From Spartobacteria bacterium (GTDB lineage: Bacteria; Verrucomicrobiota; Verrucomicrobiia; Chthoniobacterales; Chthoniobacteraceae): 64,000 bases of DNA. Position 1 is the stretch's first letter. Every line of letters starts with the position of its first letter. A program made the position numbers and the translations under genes. This document shows positions 37,586-47,528 of this stretch, piece after piece. Location: NCBI GenBank assembly GCA_021324395.1, contig JAJPJG010000031.1:124001-188000 (forward strand), written 5' to 3'. The notes beneath the pieces were generated by a model. It saw nothing but the letters and a program-made list of their open reading frames with translations. It did no database searches and had not been told where the DNA came from.

Positions 37586-38641
37586 GTGATCAGCTCCGAT
37601 GCGGCGCTCGCCGCGCTTCTCCCCAGACTCGCCGTCGTCGATCCGATCGCGATCGACACGGAAGCCGACAGTCTGCACTGCTATTTTGAAAAACTCTGCT
37701 TAGTGCAAATCAGCGTGCCGGGCGAGGACGTGCTCGTTGACCCACTCGCCGATTTTTCACTCGCGCCGCTGTTCGAGATGCTCGCGACGAAAGAGCTCGT
37801 GCTGCATGGCGCGGATTATGATTTGCGGCTTATGCGGCGCGTCGGATTCACCGAACCACGCGTAATTTTCGACACGATGATTGCGGCGCGTTTGGTCGGT
37901 CAGACCGAGTTCAGCCTTGCGGCCCTCATCACAAAATATTTCGGCGTCACGCTTGCGAAAGGTTCGCAAAAAGCAAATTGGGCGAAGCGCCCGCTTTCGG
38001 CGCTGATGGCGGAATACGCGAAAAACGACACGCACTATTTGCTGGAACTTGCGGATAAACTCGGCGCGGAACTGCGCTCTCTCAACCGCTGGGAATGGTT
38101 TCGGCAGTCATGCGCACGAGCGATCGAAGTCGCAAAAACCGACCGCGATCGCGACGTGGAAAACATTTGGCGAATTTCCGGCAGCCACGAATTACGCGGA
38201 CTCTCCGCGGCGGTGCTGCGCGCGCTCTGGCAGTGGCGCGACCAGGAAGCGCGCGCGGTCGATCGCCCGCCGTTTCACATTTTGCAAAATGACAAGCTCA
38301 TCGAATGCGCGCGTGCGTTTGCAACGGGCGGGCGCGTATCGGTGCCGCATCTTTCATCGTCACGCGCGAAGCGATTTTTTGCCGCTGCGGAATCGGCGCT
38401 GCGTTTGCCGGAAGAGGAATGGCCGATGATCGTCCGCAAGCCGCGTCCGCGCTCCACGCCGGATCAGGATCGTTTGTTTAACGCTCTAAAAATTCGTCGC
38501 GACAAGGCTGCATCCGAGCTACGACTCGACCCGACATTGATCGCGCCAAAAGCGGTGCTGGAAAGCCTGGCAGCCGATCAGGAATCGGCGAAATCAAAGC
38601 TGCTGCCGTGGCAGCGCGAGTTGCTCGAGCTTTCCGAGTGA
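37586..38641 (+). CDS. rnd: Ribonuclease D
   Basis: 351 residues from GTG 37586, which begins 1 base after the rho stop. DEDD exonuclease motifs: IDTEADSLHCYFEKL (Exo I Asp and Glu), LHGADYDLRLM (Exo II), and YAKNDTHYLLEL (Exo III with Tyr-Asp). The HRDC domain follows from about 205 (LRGLSAAVLRALWQWRDQEA) with a second helical module to about 350. It trims the 3' ends of tRNA precursors and other RNAs in this family. Pairing with rho puts RNA turnover genes together. It is convergent with a lipoprotein gene whose stop is 4 bases away. Confidence 0.92.
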   Translation: MISSDAALAALLPRLAVVDPIAIDTEADSLHCYFEKLCLVQISVPGEDVLVDPLADFSLAPLFEMLATKELVLHGADYDLRLMRRVGFTEPRVIFDTMIAARLVGQTEFSLAALITKYFGVTLAKGSQKANWAKRPLSALMAEYAKNDTHYLLELADKLGAELRSLNRWEWFRQSCARAIEVAKTDRDRDVENIWRISGSHELRGLSAAVLRALWQWRDQEARAVDRPPFHILQNDKLIECARAFATGGRVSVPHLSSSRAKRFFAAAESALRLPEEEWPMIVRKPRPRSTPDQDRLFNALKIRRDKAASELRLDPTLIAPKAVLESLAADQESAKSKLLPWQRELLELSE

Positions 38642-38645
38642 ACGG

Positions 38646-38915
38646 TCACTGCGCTGGAAGCGCGGGCGTTTGCGCAGCCGGAGCTGGCGCCGGTGTCGGC
38701 TCGTTTTCAGTCGGAACCGGTCCGGAGCGTGGAATCACGTAAACGTGAGTTGCCGAGCGATGGTCGTAACGGCCGGCGAGTGTGAGTCCGCGCTTTTTCG
38801 TCGTCCACGGGCCGTGCGGCTTCGCCGGTGAGTAGAATGCGCGATAGTTTGACGAAGTTGTGCAGGCGGTGAGGGAAAAGATTACAAGCAGGGCGAGGGA
38901 GAACGCGAATTTCAC
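38646..38915 (-). CDS. Small Pro/Ala-rich lipoprotein
   Basis: 89 residues from a GTG at 38915. The leader [18 protein letters not shown] has a lipobox LTAC (Cys18). The short mature part carries [20 protein letters not shown] and a Pro/Ala-rich tail ([17 protein letters not shown]), probably unstructured, reaching across the periplasm or cell wall. No ribosome binding site. It lies convergent to rnd. Function unknown. Confidence 0.6.
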   Translation of the reverse strand: MKFAFSLALLVIFSLTACTTSSNYRAFYSPAKPHGPWTTKKRGLTLAGRYDHRSATHVYVIPRSGPVPTENEPTPAPAPAAQTPALPAQ

Positions 38916-39013
38916 GTTGCGATGGCAACAAATTCGCCTCGCAGTGTCAACGCGCCGCGCCGGGAAAAAATGTTGCTCAATCGCGACCGCTCGCTAATTT
39001 CTCACCCCTTCGC

Positions 39014-40027
39014 ATGATCATCGTTACCAAACCCGACGCCACAGAGGAGCAAATCCAGCACGTGGTCGATCGCATCAAAGAGTGGGGCCTGAAGGCCGAA
39101 GTCAGCCGCGGCGCGCAGCGCGTCGTCATTGGCGTGATCGGGCAGGAAGACGTGATCCGGGAAAAACCGATCGCTGCGATGGCGGGCGTCGAGTCCGTTA
39201 CGCCCGTGTTAAAGCCTTACAAACTAGTTGCGCACGAATTTCGCCAGACGCAATCGCTCGTGAAAGTTGGTGACGTGACCGTCGGCAACAGTGAAGTCGT
39301 CATCATGTCCGGTCCCTGCTCGGTGGAAAATCGCGAGCAGATCACGTCGATTGCGCGCGATGTCAAACAAGCCGGCGCACGAATTCTTCGCGGCGGCGCA
39401 TTCAAGCCGCGCACGTCGCCCTATACATTTCAGGGTCTTGGCATCGATGGTTTGAAAATGCTCGCCGAAGCGCGCGAGGCTACCGGTCTGCCGGTGATCA
39501 CCGAGATCATGGATACGAAGGATTTGGAAGTGATCGAGAAATATGCCGATTGCCTCCAGGTCGGCGCTCGGAACATGCAAAACTTTTCGTTACTGAAAGA
39601 AGTCGGCCGCAGCAAGCTGCCGGTCATGCTCAAGCGCGGCATGAGCGCGACGGTCAAAGATTTGCTGATGAGCGCGGAATACATTTTGAGCGAGGGCAAT
39701 TTCAACGTGATGCTTTGCGAACGCGGCATCCGCACATTCGAGACTTACACGCGAAATACGCTCGATCTCAATGCGGTGCCGGTTTTGAAAAAGGAAACGC
39801 ACCTGCCAGTGGTCGTCGATCCGACGCACGGCATTGGATTGCGCGAGCACATTCCGCAGATGGCGCTCGCTGCAGTCGCCGCAGGCGCCGATGCGCTGAT
39901 GATCGAAGTTCACAACAATCCGGAGCTTGCGAAAAGCGACGGCGAACAGGCGCTCATGCCCGATGAATTCGCTGAACTTGTCGCGCGCGTGCGTGCGGTC
40001 GCGCAGGCGGTCGGCCGCGGGGCTTGA
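39014..40027 (+). CDS. aroF: 3-deoxy-7-phosphoheptulonate synthase, type I beta with ferredoxin-like domain
   Basis: 337 residues. It condenses phosphoenolpyruvate and erythrose 4-phosphate, the first step of the shikimate pathway. Residues 1-70 are the ferredoxin-like regulatory domain ([20 protein letters not shown]) that mediates feedback inhibition in this subclass, as in Thermotoga maritima. The TIM barrel follows with [13 protein letters not shown] near 97, [18 protein letters not shown] near 130, [20 protein letters not shown] near 212, and [14 protein letters not shown] near 270, carrying the PEP and metal ligands. The start ATG lacks a Shine-Dalgarno; TCGCTAATTTCTC precedes it, possibly a near -10 element. 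Confidence 0.95.
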   Translation: MIIVTKPDATEEQIQHVVDRIKEWGLKAEVSRGAQRVVIGVIGQEDVIREKPIAAMAGVESVTPVLKPYKLVAHEFRQTQSLVKVGDVTVGNSEVVIMSGPCSVENREQITSIARDVKQAGARILRGGAFKPRTSPYTFQGLGIDGLKMLAEAREATGLPVITEIMDTKDLEVIEKYADCLQVGARNMQNFSLLKEVGRSKLPVMLKRGMSATVKDLLMSAEYILSEGNFNVMLCERGIRTFETYTRNTLDLNAVPVLKKETHLPVVVDPTHGIGLREHIPQMALAAVAAGADALMIEVHNNPELAKSDGEQALMPDEFAELVARVRAVAQAVGRGA

Positions 40028-40059
40028 TATTTGTTAAACGGCTGTGCAAGCTCGCAGTC

Positions 40060-40458
40060 ATGCTCGACGGATTTAAAAAATTCATACTCCGCGGAAACGT
40101 CGTCGATCTGGCAGTCGGCGTTATGATCGGCGCGGCGTTCACCGCAGTCGTCACTTCGGTTTCGAAAGATCTCATGACGCCGATCATCGGCATCTTCGGC
40201 GGGGTTCATGATTTCTCCACGCTGAAAATCGGGCCGGTCGCGATCGGCAGTTTTATTAACGCGCTGCTCGCATTTATCATCCAGGCAGCGATCATCTATT
40301 TTTTCATAGTCCTGCCGATGAATCGCTTCATGGCACTCATGAAAAAAGACGAGCCGATCACTCCGCTCGCGACAAAAGAATGCCGATATTGCGCGATGAC
40401 AATTTCCGCCAAAGCAACGCGCTGCCCGCATTGCACGTCGGAAATCGCGGCACAGTGA
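40060..40458 (+). CDS. mscL: Large-conductance mechanosensitive channel MscL with C-terminal zinc ribbon
   Basis: 132 residues from the ATG at 40060. MscL is a pentameric channel that opens on hypo-osmotic shock. N-terminal [20 protein letters not shown] and [10 protein letters not shown] form the amphipathic and pore helix; [20 protein letters not shown] is the second helix. Instead of the usual helical bundle alone, the last 26 residues hold a zinc-ribbon-like tail with C108-x2-C111 and C122-x2-C125 (ECRYC and RCPHC). The gene begins 32 bases after aroF and its stop overlaps the GTG of the next gene. Confidence 0.92.
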   Translation: MLDGFKKFILRGNVVDLAVGVMIGAAFTAVVTSVSKDLMTPIIGIFGGVHDFSTLKIGPVAIGSFINALLAFIIQAAIIYFFIVLPMNRFMALMKKDEPITPLATKECRYCAMTISAKATRCPHCTSEIAAQ

Positions 40459-41432
40459 GAGCGTTCGCAGCGGCGTTTTTTCTATTCGCGAATGCCTGCT
40501 TCGCGAGCGACGCGATTGATCTCGTCGCGTTTGGCGACTGGGGCGCGGGCTCCTTGCAACAACGGGCTGTTGCACATGCGATGAGCGATTATTTGTCGCA
40601 GAGTCACATCGCGCCACAAGCGTGTTTGTTGCTGGGCGACAATTTTTACGGACCACTTCCGCAGGGCGAAAATGATCCGCGCTGGCAGGCGGAATTCGAG
40701 CAGATGTATCCGCGCGACACATTGCCGTTTCCGTTTTACGTCGCGCTTGGCAACCACGATTACGAGGACTTTGGCACGAAGCTCAAGGCCGAGTTTGCAT
40801 ACGGGAAAAATCACGCCGACTCGCGTTGGAAGCTGCCAGCGAAATGGTATCGCGTTGATTTTCCGGAAAAGGCGCCGCTCGTCAGCGTGTTGATCATCGA
40901 TAGCGATCGCGACCGTCTCAGCGCGGACGAATGGAATGCCCAAAAAGCGTGGCTGCACGCGGAAGTCGAGCGCTCTGATCCGAAAAAATGGGTCATCGTC
41001 GCGGCGCATCATCCACTTTTTTCCAATGGCCTGCACGGTGACGATCCGGAGATGATCGCGACGATTGCGCCTTCGATTTTCACGCACAAAATCGACTTTT
41101 ATTTGTGCGGTCACGACCACGATCTCGAACACCTGCAAATCGCCGACTGGCCGCCTTCGTTCCTTATCGCCGGTGGCGGCGGCGCGGTTTTGCGCCCGAT
41201 GAAACGTAACGACCGCGGACCGTTTTCGCGTTCGCTCGCCGGCTTTGTGCATCTCCATTTCACGCCGGAAAATGCGACGATCAAATTTGTCGATACGCAC
41301 GGCGAGATTCTCCACTGGGCTGAACGTAGTGTTGATGGAACAGTAACGGTAAAAAGCACCACCGGCTGCGACGTTCCGCCTCCATCGGAATCGCCGACGC
41401 CGACGCCCGCAGCTTCGCCAAACAAGCGGTAA
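40455..41432 (+). CDS. Secreted acid-phosphatase-like metallophosphoesterase
   Basis: 325 residues from GTG 40455, overlapping the mscL stop (GTGA). The open frame continues upstream inside mscL but the signal peptide ([19 protein letters not shown]) fixes the start here. Metal ligand motifs in order: AFGDWGAG near residue 27, LLGDNFYG near 60, [11 protein letters not shown] near 98, [11 protein letters not shown] near 180, and [11 protein letters not shown] near 218. This is the order of tartrate-resistant/purple acid phosphatases. Pro/Thr-rich tail ([13 protein letters not shown]). It probably releases phosphate from organic esters in the periplasm or outside. Confidence 0.85.
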   Translation: MRAFAAAFFLFANACFASDAIDLVAFGDWGAGSLQQRAVAHAMSDYLSQSHIAPQACLLLGDNFYGPLPQGENDPRWQAEFEQMYPRDTLPFPFYVALGNHDYEDFGTKLKAEFAYGKNHADSRWKLPAKWYRVDFPEKAPLVSVLIIDSDRDRLSADEWNAQKAWLHAEVERSDPKKWVIVAAHHPLFSNGLHGDDPEMIATIAPSIFTHKIDFYLCGHDHDLEHLQIADWPPSFLIAGGGGAVLRPMKRNDRGPFSRSLAGFVHLHFTPENATIKFVDTHGEILHWAERSVDGTVTVKSTTGCDVPPPSESPTPTPAASPNKR

Positions 41433-41478
41433 TAGTTGCGGCGGGTGCGCTGGAAGTTGAATATGCGGTGCTGCTGCG

Positions 41479-43707
41479 ATGCCTGCTGACGTCCCCCGCC
41501 ACCGCTCCCGAGCTTCCGTTTTTGCGCTGCTGATCGGTTTGGGTCTGACCGCATTCACGACGTATCTCGTGTGGTCATTGGCGACTTTTCGTGAGCAAAC
41601 GCACTTTGATACCGAAGTTCGACAGGTTGAAAACAACCTGCGCGAACGCATCGAGACTTATCTCGCGTTGCTTCGCGGCACGGCTGGTTTTGTCGCGGGC
41701 ACGGGAAAGTTCGATCGTGCGCAATTCAGTGAGTATGTGGCGACGCTCGCGATTCGCAAACGCTATCCGGGCTTGCAAGGCATCGGTTTTTCGCTGCGGC
41801 TGCGGCCGGGCGAATTGCCGCAAATCGTCGACTGGATGCACTCGCAAGGCGTCACCGATTTTCACCTCTGGCCGGAGGGCCAGCGCGACGAGTATCACAC
41901 AATTTTGAGTTTGGAGCCGCCGGACCGAAATAACCCGATCGCGATCGGCTTTGACATGTTCAGCAACCCGATCCGACGCGCAGCGATGGAACGCGCGCGG
42001 GACAGCGACACCGCGACCGCGTCGGGCAAGGTTGCGCTCGTGCAGGAAACCGGACCCGTAAAACAACCGGGCTTCCTAATTTACAAAGCCGTTTTTCGTC
42101 GCGGCGAACGGATACGCACCTTTGATGAACGCCGGGCCGCGTTGCTCGGATTTGTTTACGCGCCATTTCGCGCACCGGATTTGCTGTCCAACGTCGTCGA
42201 TTCGCGCATTTCGGACGAGATCAACGTCGATTTTTACGACGGTCCCGCCGCAGAACCGCAGCAGTTGCTTTACAGTTCGACAGGCGAGCCGGAGTCGCGG
42301 CCGCGTTTTAAAACAGAGAGTCACATCGATATTGCCGGTCGGCCCTGGACGATCACGTTTGCGACGCGACCGCAGTTCGAAGCCGGCAGCGAACGAAGTT
42401 CGGCGCTCGCGATTGCCGTCGCGGGCGTTTTGGTGACGTTGGTGCTTTTTGCAACGACCGAATCGCTTGCCCGCTCGCAAGCGCGTGCCGAGCAAATCGC
42501 GAACGAGCTTCGCGTTTCCGAAGAGGAGCAAAAACGCGCGAAGGAAGTCGCGGAGCGCGCACGCACGGAAGCCGAAAGCGCGAATCGGTTGAAGGACGAA
42601 TTTCTCGCGACTGTTTCGCACGAGCTTCGCACGCCACTCAACGCGATACTCGGCTGGATTTATCTTTTGCGGACTTCGCCGCGAAACGAAACGGATCTGA
42701 AAAACGCGCTCGAGACGATCGAGCGCAACGCGAAACTGCAATCGGAATTGATCAACGATCTTCTCGACGTCTCACGCATTCTCGCCGGCACGCTCCGGCT
42801 CAATCTGCAACATGTCGATCTGTCGGTGGTGATCGACGCCGCGATGGAAACGGTGCGCCCGTCAGCCGAGGCGAAGCAAATCGAGTTCGTGAAGCTGCTC
42901 GATCCATCAGCCGGTCCGATTAGTGGAGATGCAACACGGTTACAACAGGTCGTTTGGAACCTTCTTTCAAACGCGGTAAAATTTACGCCGAAAGGCGGCC
43001 GCATCGAGATTCTGCTGAACCGGGTTGAATCGCACGCGGAGCTGATCGTTCGCGACAACGGCATCGGTATTGCGCCCGAATTTTTGCCTTATGTTTTCAA
43101 TACGTTTCGGCAGGCCGATTCGTCGAGCACGCGTCAGCACGGCGGGCTTGGGCTCGGGCTCGCCATTGTCCGGCATCTCGTCGAGCTGCACGGCGGCACA
43201 ATTGAGGCCCACAGCGAGGGCGAAGGCAAAGGCGCGACGTTCACGGTTGGTTTGCCGATTCGCGCAACGCAGGTTGAAAAAGTGCCCGCTCTTTCGGAAA
43301 CCGAAACCGGGCGTCCGCTCGCGCCGCTCGAGGGCGTCCGTGTGCTGGTTGTGGATGATGACGAGGAGGCGCGCGAGTTGTTAACGCGTGTTTTGTCGAA
43401 CGCACATGCCGAGGTGCAGACGGCGCCATCCGCGCAAGCGGGCATTCAAATGATCAGCGACTTTCGTCCGACGATTATCGTAGCGGACATCGGCATGCCT
43501 GGAGAGGACGGCTACGAATTTATCCGCAAAGTGCGCGAACTCGACCGTCATGCCGGTGGCAATCTGCCCGCAATTGCGCTGACGGCTTACGCGCGGATCG
43601 AGGACCGCCGGCGCGCGATTCTCGCCGGATTTCAGACGCATCTCGCAAAGCCGGTCGCTCCCGAGGAGTTGATAGCGACGATCGCGAATCTCGCTGCGCG
43701 CACGTAG
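41479..43707 (+). CDS. Hybrid sensor histidine kinase with CHASE domain and receiver
   Basis: 742 residues. A membrane helix at about 13-33 and another at about 311-330 bracket an extracytoplasmic CHASE sensor domain (FVAGTGKFDRAQFSEYVATL, LQGIGFSLRL, VYAPFRAPDLLSN). A coiled coil leads to HisKA with the phospho-acceptor His in DEFLATVSHELRTPLNAILG near 380, then HATPase with VVWNLLSNAVKFTPKGG (N box), DNGIGI (G1), and GGLGLGLAIVRHLVELHGG (G2). The C-terminal receiver has VLVVDDDEEAREL, phospho-Asp in IIVADIGMPGEDGYE near 672, and Lys in THLAKPVAP. No cognate output regulator is adjacent. The ligand is unknown. Confidence 0.92.
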   Translation: MPADVPRHRSRASVFALLIGLGLTAFTTYLVWSLATFREQTHFDTEVRQVENNLRERIETYLALLRGTAGFVAGTGKFDRAQFSEYVATLAIRKRYPGLQGIGFSLRLRPGELPQIVDWMHSQGVTDFHLWPEGQRDEYHTILSLEPPDRNNPIAIGFDMFSNPIRRAAMERARDSDTATASGKVALVQETGPVKQPGFLIYKAVFRRGERIRTFDERRAALLGFVYAPFRAPDLLSNVVDSRISDEINVDFYDGPAAEPQQLLYSSTGEPESRPRFKTESHIDIAGRPWTITFATRPQFEAGSERSSALAIAVAGVLVTLVLFATTESLARSQARAEQIANELRVSEEEQKRAKEVAERARTEAESANRLKDEFLATVSHELRTPLNAILGWIYLLRTSPRNETDLKNALETIERNAKLQSELINDLLDVSRILAGTLRLNLQHVDLSVVIDAAMETVRPSAEAKQIEFVKLLDPSAGPISGDATRLQQVVWNLLSNAVKFTPKGGRIEILLNRVESHAELIVRDNGIGIAPEFLPYVFNTFRQADSSSTRQHGGLGLGLAIVRHLVELHGGTIEAHSEGEGKGATFTVGLPIRATQVEKVPALSETETGRPLAPLEGVRVLVVDDDEEARELLTRVLSNAHAEVQTAPSAQAGIQMISDFRPTIIVADIGMPGEDGYEFIRKVRELDRHAGGNLPAIALTAYARIEDRRRAILAGFQTHLAKPVAPEELIATIANLAART

Positions 43708-43744
43708 TTGCTAATTCGCAGCGCGGTGTAAATTGCGTGCTCCA

Positions 43745-46294
43745 ATGCAGGCCGCGCGCAAATCCATTGTTTTCGATTGGTTTAACGCACGTTTCGCACA
43801 GCCGACACCCGCACAACGCGTAGCATGGCCCAAAATTCGCGATGGAAAAAACGTGCTCATCGCATCGCCGACAGGCACGGGCAAAACATTCGCGGCGTTT
43901 TTGAGCGTGCTCGATGAACTCGCAAGCACCGAACTGCGCGATGCGATTTACTGCGTTTACATTTCGCCGCTACGCGCACTGGCTTACGACCTCGAGAAGA
44001 ATCTAAACGAGCCGCTCCGCGAAATTTTCGGCAGTGAAAAAGCATCGCCGATTCGCGTCGGTTTGCGCTCCGGCGACACCAGCGCTCACATGCGCGTAAA
44101 GCAATTTGCAAAGCCGCCGCACATTCTGCTGACCACGCCGGAAAGCTTGTGCCTGCTCCTTTCGCAACCGCGCTGGCTGCCGCATCTCGCGAGCGTGCGA
44201 TGGCTGATCGTCGACGAGATCCACGCGTTCGCGGAAAACAAACGCGGCGCGCATTTGAGCATCAGCGTGGAACGCCTCGCGCACATGCAACCGGTGCAGC
44301 GCATCGGTTTGTCTGCGACCGTTTCGCCGCTCGATCTCGTGGCGAAATTTCTCGCCGGCACAAACGGCAAATGCGAAATCGTCGATGCATCCGCAGCGAA
44401 AAAAATCGATCTACGCGTTCACACGCCGCTGCGGAAAAATCCGTATCCAGCCGCCGGTTTCACAGGACAGCGGCTCATTCGCGAACTCGGAAATCTCGTC
44501 GAACAAAATCGCACGACGCTCGTTTTTACGAACACGCGCTCCGGGGCGGAGGCCGCGACGTTTTGGTTGCGCGAAGCACTGCCGCAGCTTGGCGGGCAAA
44601 TCGAATGTCACCACGCATCGCTCGATCGCGACCTTCGGCAGGCTGTTGAAGATCGTTTAAAACGCGGCGAATTGCGCGCGGTGATTTGCTCGACGAGTCT
44701 CGAACTCGGAATTGATATCGGTTCGGTAGATCTCGTCATCATGCTCTCAACGCCAAAAGGCGTGAGCCGCGCGCTGCAGCGCACGGGCCGCAGCGGGCAC
44801 AACATTCATACGATCAGTCGCGGCATTTTAATGGCGACAAACATGAACGACCTCGTCGAATCGTGCGCAACCGTCCTGCTCGCGCGTGCGCGGCATCTCG
44901 ACGATGTGCGGCTGCCGCATGCGCCGCTCGACATCCTCGCGCAGCATCTCGTGAGCATGGGCTGCGAGCGCCGATGGCCGCGCGAAGAGGCTCTGCAGCT
45001 TATTCGGCGCGCGTTTCCGTATCGCGATTTGTCGCAATCGGATTTCGATGATGTGCTCGATTATGTGGCGGGCGGCGGTAAGGCGCTGCGTCAGCAATAC
45101 GCGGAAACCTTCGGCAAAATCGATCTCGACGACGAAACTTTTCAAACACGGTCCGGACGCGTGCAGCGCGATTTTTTACAAAACATTGGCGTCATTCCGA
45201 ATGTGGGCTCCGTCAACGTGCGGCTAAAAAATCGCACACTGGGTTCGGTCGAGGAAATGTTCATTCGCCAGCTCAAAGCTGGTGATGTGTTCGTGATTTC
45301 CGGCCGGCCGGTTCAGATCGAGCGTGTCGGGTTTATGGAAGTTTTTGTTAAGCGTGCCGAGCGAGCGCTGCCGACGATTCCGCGCTGGAATGCGAACAAA
45401 ATGCCGCTCTCGAATAACGTCGCGCGCGAGATCATTTCGTTCCGCAGTGAGCTGCGCGCCCGTCTTGAGCAACGCGCCCGCGACAACGAAAGATGGATCG
45501 CGAAACGGCTCGACTGCGGTGCGGCGAACGCGGCGATCATTTTAAAAATGTATGCGGCGCAGCACACGGTGTCGGAAATTCCGATTGCCGATTTTTTGCT
45601 CGTCGAGGAGTTCGATGAAAGCGCCGACATGGCCGCGGAGTTGGGCGCGACCAAAAAGCGCAATGTGCGATCGACTCGCGCGCGGCATTACTTTTTTCAC
45701 TCGGTGATTGGTCGTGCCGCGAACGATGCGCTCGCGCGTGTGCTGACGCGGCGCTTGAGCAAGTTGCGCGGCGGAAATGCAATCGCGACGCCGCATGACT
45801 ACGGTTTTGTGCTTACGGTAACAAGCCAGCAACTTTTTAACGAAGCGGAAATCCCGCTGCTGTTGTCGCCGGATAATTTCATTGAGGATTTCCACGCGGC
45901 ACTCGCGAATTCCGAGATGCTGAAATACCACTTCCGGAACGCGGCGCAGACCGGGCTGATGGTTTACCGCAATTTTTTTGCGCAGAAAAAATCGGTGCGC
46001 AAATTGCAATGGGCGGCCGAAGTCATTTTCAACGTGCTGCAACAATATGAACCCGATCATGTGCTGCTGCGCGAGGCGCGCCGCGATTCGATGCACATTT
46101 TTCTCGATGCTGACGCCGCGCTCGATTTTGTGCGGCAGCGAACGCCGGTGCGATTGCGGCGGGTCGATCGTGTGCCGCCGCTTTCGTTCGCAATGTATGC
46201 GACGCGCATCAAGGAGGCACTGCTCGTCGAGGATCCGTCGGAGACGATGGAGCGATTGTTTCACATGTGGTGGAGCGAGATAGAAAATGAATAA
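43745..46294 (+). CDS. Lhr-type DEXH helicase (ligase-associated type)
   Basis: 849 residues from ATG 43745. SF2 helicase: ASPTGTGKTFAAFLSVLDE (Walker A, near 40), TTPESLCLLLSQPRWLPHL, VDEIHAFAENKRGAHLSIS (DEIH, near 157), and LSATVSP (motif III, near 195). The second RecA domain has VICSTSLELGIDIGSVDLVI and QRTGRSGHNIH. A winged-helix and DEAD/H-associated C-terminal region follow (VFVKRAERALPTIPRWNANK). Length and the overlapping PdeM-type gene match the ligase-associated DNA damage response helicase of bacteria. It acts on DNA or RNA-DNA duplexes in the 3' to 5' direction in characterised relatives. No DNA ligase or exonuclease partner lies nearby. Confidence 0.88.
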   Translation: MQAARKSIVFDWFNARFAQPTPAQRVAWPKIRDGKNVLIASPTGTGKTFAAFLSVLDELASTELRDAIYCVYISPLRALAYDLEKNLNEPLREIFGSEKASPIRVGLRSGDTSAHMRVKQFAKPPHILLTTPESLCLLLSQPRWLPHLASVRWLIVDEIHAFAENKRGAHLSISVERLAHMQPVQRIGLSATVSPLDLVAKFLAGTNGKCEIVDASAAKKIDLRVHTPLRKNPYPAAGFTGQRLIRELGNLVEQNRTTLVFTNTRSGAEAATFWLREALPQLGGQIECHHASLDRDLRQAVEDRLKRGELRAVICSTSLELGIDIGSVDLVIMLSTPKGVSRALQRTGRSGHNIHTISRGILMATNMNDLVESCATVLLARARHLDDVRLPHAPLDILAQHLVSMGCERRWPREEALQLIRRAFPYRDLSQSDFDDVLDYVAGGGKALRQQYAETFGKIDLDDETFQTRSGRVQRDFLQNIGVIPNVGSVNVRLKNRTLGSVEEMFIRQLKAGDVFVISGRPVQIERVGFMEVFVKRAERALPTIPRWNANKMPLSNNVAREIISFRSELRARLEQRARDNERWIAKRLDCGAANAAIILKMYAAQHTVSEIPIADFLLVEEFDESADMAAELGATKKRNVRSTRARHYFFHSVIGRAANDALARVLTRRLSKLRGGNAIATPHDYGFVLTVTSQQLFNEAEIPLLLSPDNFIEDFHAALANSEMLKYHFRNAAQTGLMVYRNFFAQKKSVRKLQWAAEVIFNVLQQYEPDHVLLREARRDSMHIFLDADAALDFVRQRTPVRLRRVDRVPPLSFAMYATRIKEALLVEDPSETMERLFHMWWSEIENE

Positions 46295-46994
46295 GTCGCA
46301 TTTGGAAATTGCGCCGGGAATATTGCTCGATGCGCGCCGCGCCATTTTTTTGCGCGAAACGGGAACGCTTGCGGTTGCGGATCTGCACCTCGGTTACGCG
46401 TGGGCGCACCGGCACGGCGGACAGCTTTTGCCTGTTTCTGCGCACGAGGATTCCCTGCCGCGGTTGGTCGAATTGATTGACGACTATCATCCAAGCGAGT
46501 TGGTGTTGCTCGGCGATATCGTGCATCGCGCCGTTTCGGTGGATGCTTTAAAAGCGGAACTTTGCGCGACCATCAATGCGTTAAATGAACGCATACAGTT
46601 CGTTCTTCTCGCCGGAAATCACGATCGCCGCTTGCGCCGTCTGCTGGATGAATGCGGTTTGTCTGTTCCGCTCGCGATCGAGCATTCCGCTGGCACGCAT
46701 TTATTGACACATGGAGACGCAATTTCGCGTCGCGCGGCGATCAATGCGCGTGGAGGCCTCGTGATTATTGGCCACGAGCATCCGGCGATTACGATTTCCG
46801 ACCGCGTGACCACGACTGCGAAATGCCCGTGTTTTCTGGTGAGCGACGAGGCGATCGTGCTGCCGGCGTTTTCCCGATGGGCTTCGGGAACGGATGTGCG
46901 CAATTATCCGCGAATGTCGCCGTGGCTCGCGGGTATTGATTTTAAAAATGCGGTCGCCATCGTCGGCGAAAAGCTGCTGCCCATGCACATTTAA
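46287..46994 (+). CDS. pdeM: PdeM-type metallophosphoesterase (ligase-associated)
   Basis: 235 residues, starting 8 bases inside the helicase gene. Calcineurin-like motifs: VADLHLGYAWA (DxH) near 32, LLGDIVH near 75, LAGNHDRRL near 108, LLTHGD near 143, and IIGHEHPAI near 162. This matches the ligase-associated metallophosphoesterase family that accompanies the Lhr-type helicase in DNA damage operons. The overlap suggests coupled translation and joint function. The other members of the usual operon (ATP-dependent DNA ligase, and the Artemis-like exonuclease) are absent here. Confidence 0.85.
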   Translation: MNKSHLEIAPGILLDARRAIFLRETGTLAVADLHLGYAWAHRHGGQLLPVSAHEDSLPRLVELIDDYHPSELVLLGDIVHRAVSVDALKAELCATINALNERIQFVLLAGNHDRRLRRLLDECGLSVPLAIEHSAGTHLLTHGDAISRRAAINARGGLVIIGHEHPAITISDRVTTTAKCPCFLVSDEAIVLPAFSRWASGTDVRNYPRMSPWLAGIDFKNAVAIVGEKLLPMHI

Positions 46995-47036
46995 CGGTTT
47001 GAGCGCATTTTGCCGATGCGTTGCGAAATTAGCTTG

Positions 47037-47528
47037 ATGGCAAATTCCGCTGCAAAAAGAAGCGAGGCCGAGGAAACATCGCTGCATCAGCGAATGAGCG
47101 GTGCGTTCCGTTGCTTCGCTTCCGTGACATCGGACGTCGTCGGTTCGGCATGGGCGTTTTTGCTTTCGATCATAGTGATTGTGGTTTGGGGAATGACCGG
47201 CCCCGCTTTTCATTATTCAGACACGTGGCAGCTCATCATCAACACAGGCACTACGATTGTGACGTTCCTGATGGTGTTCCTCATTCAAAACACGCAGAAC
47301 CGCGACGCGAAGGCGATTCACCTGAAGCTCGATGAACTGATTCGCGCGATAAAGGGTGCGCGCAACGAGCTGGTCGATCTTGAGAAATTGTCCGACGACG
47401 ATTTGAAAAAACTGGAGGCGCAATTCGAACGAATCCGCCAGCGGGCGAACCATACGAAAGAAAAAGTCGCGGCAGAGGTGGCAGAAACACAAGTCGAAGA
47501 AGAACTCAGCGAGCGCGGAGAACGTTAG
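47037..47528 (+). CDS. Low-affinity iron permease family protein
   Basis: 163 residues from ATG 47037. Two membrane helices: [20 protein letters not shown] (about 40-59) and a second from about 67 ([20 protein letters not shown]). The stretch [20 protein letters not shown] followed by [13 protein letters not shown] is the strong signature of the Fet4-like low-affinity iron permease family (PF04120). A cytoplasmic coiled coil follows ([20 protein letters not shown]). Iron transport in bacteria is not well proved for this short family. The stop overlaps the stop of hisF (47525-47528), in convergent orientation. Confidence 0.82.
   Translation: MANSAAKRSEAEETSLHQRMSGAFRCFASVTSDVVGSAWAFLLSIIVIVVWGMTGPAFHYSDTWQLIINTGTTIVTFLMVFLIQNTQNRDAKAIHLKLDELIRAIKGARNELVDLEKLSDDDLKKLEAQFERIRQRANHTKEKVAAEVAETQVEEELSERGER

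Noticed and set aside
43745..46994. A complete ligase-associated DNA damage operon
   Set aside because: Only helicase and phosphoesterase are present; the flanking genes are a histidine kinase and an iron-permease-like protein.
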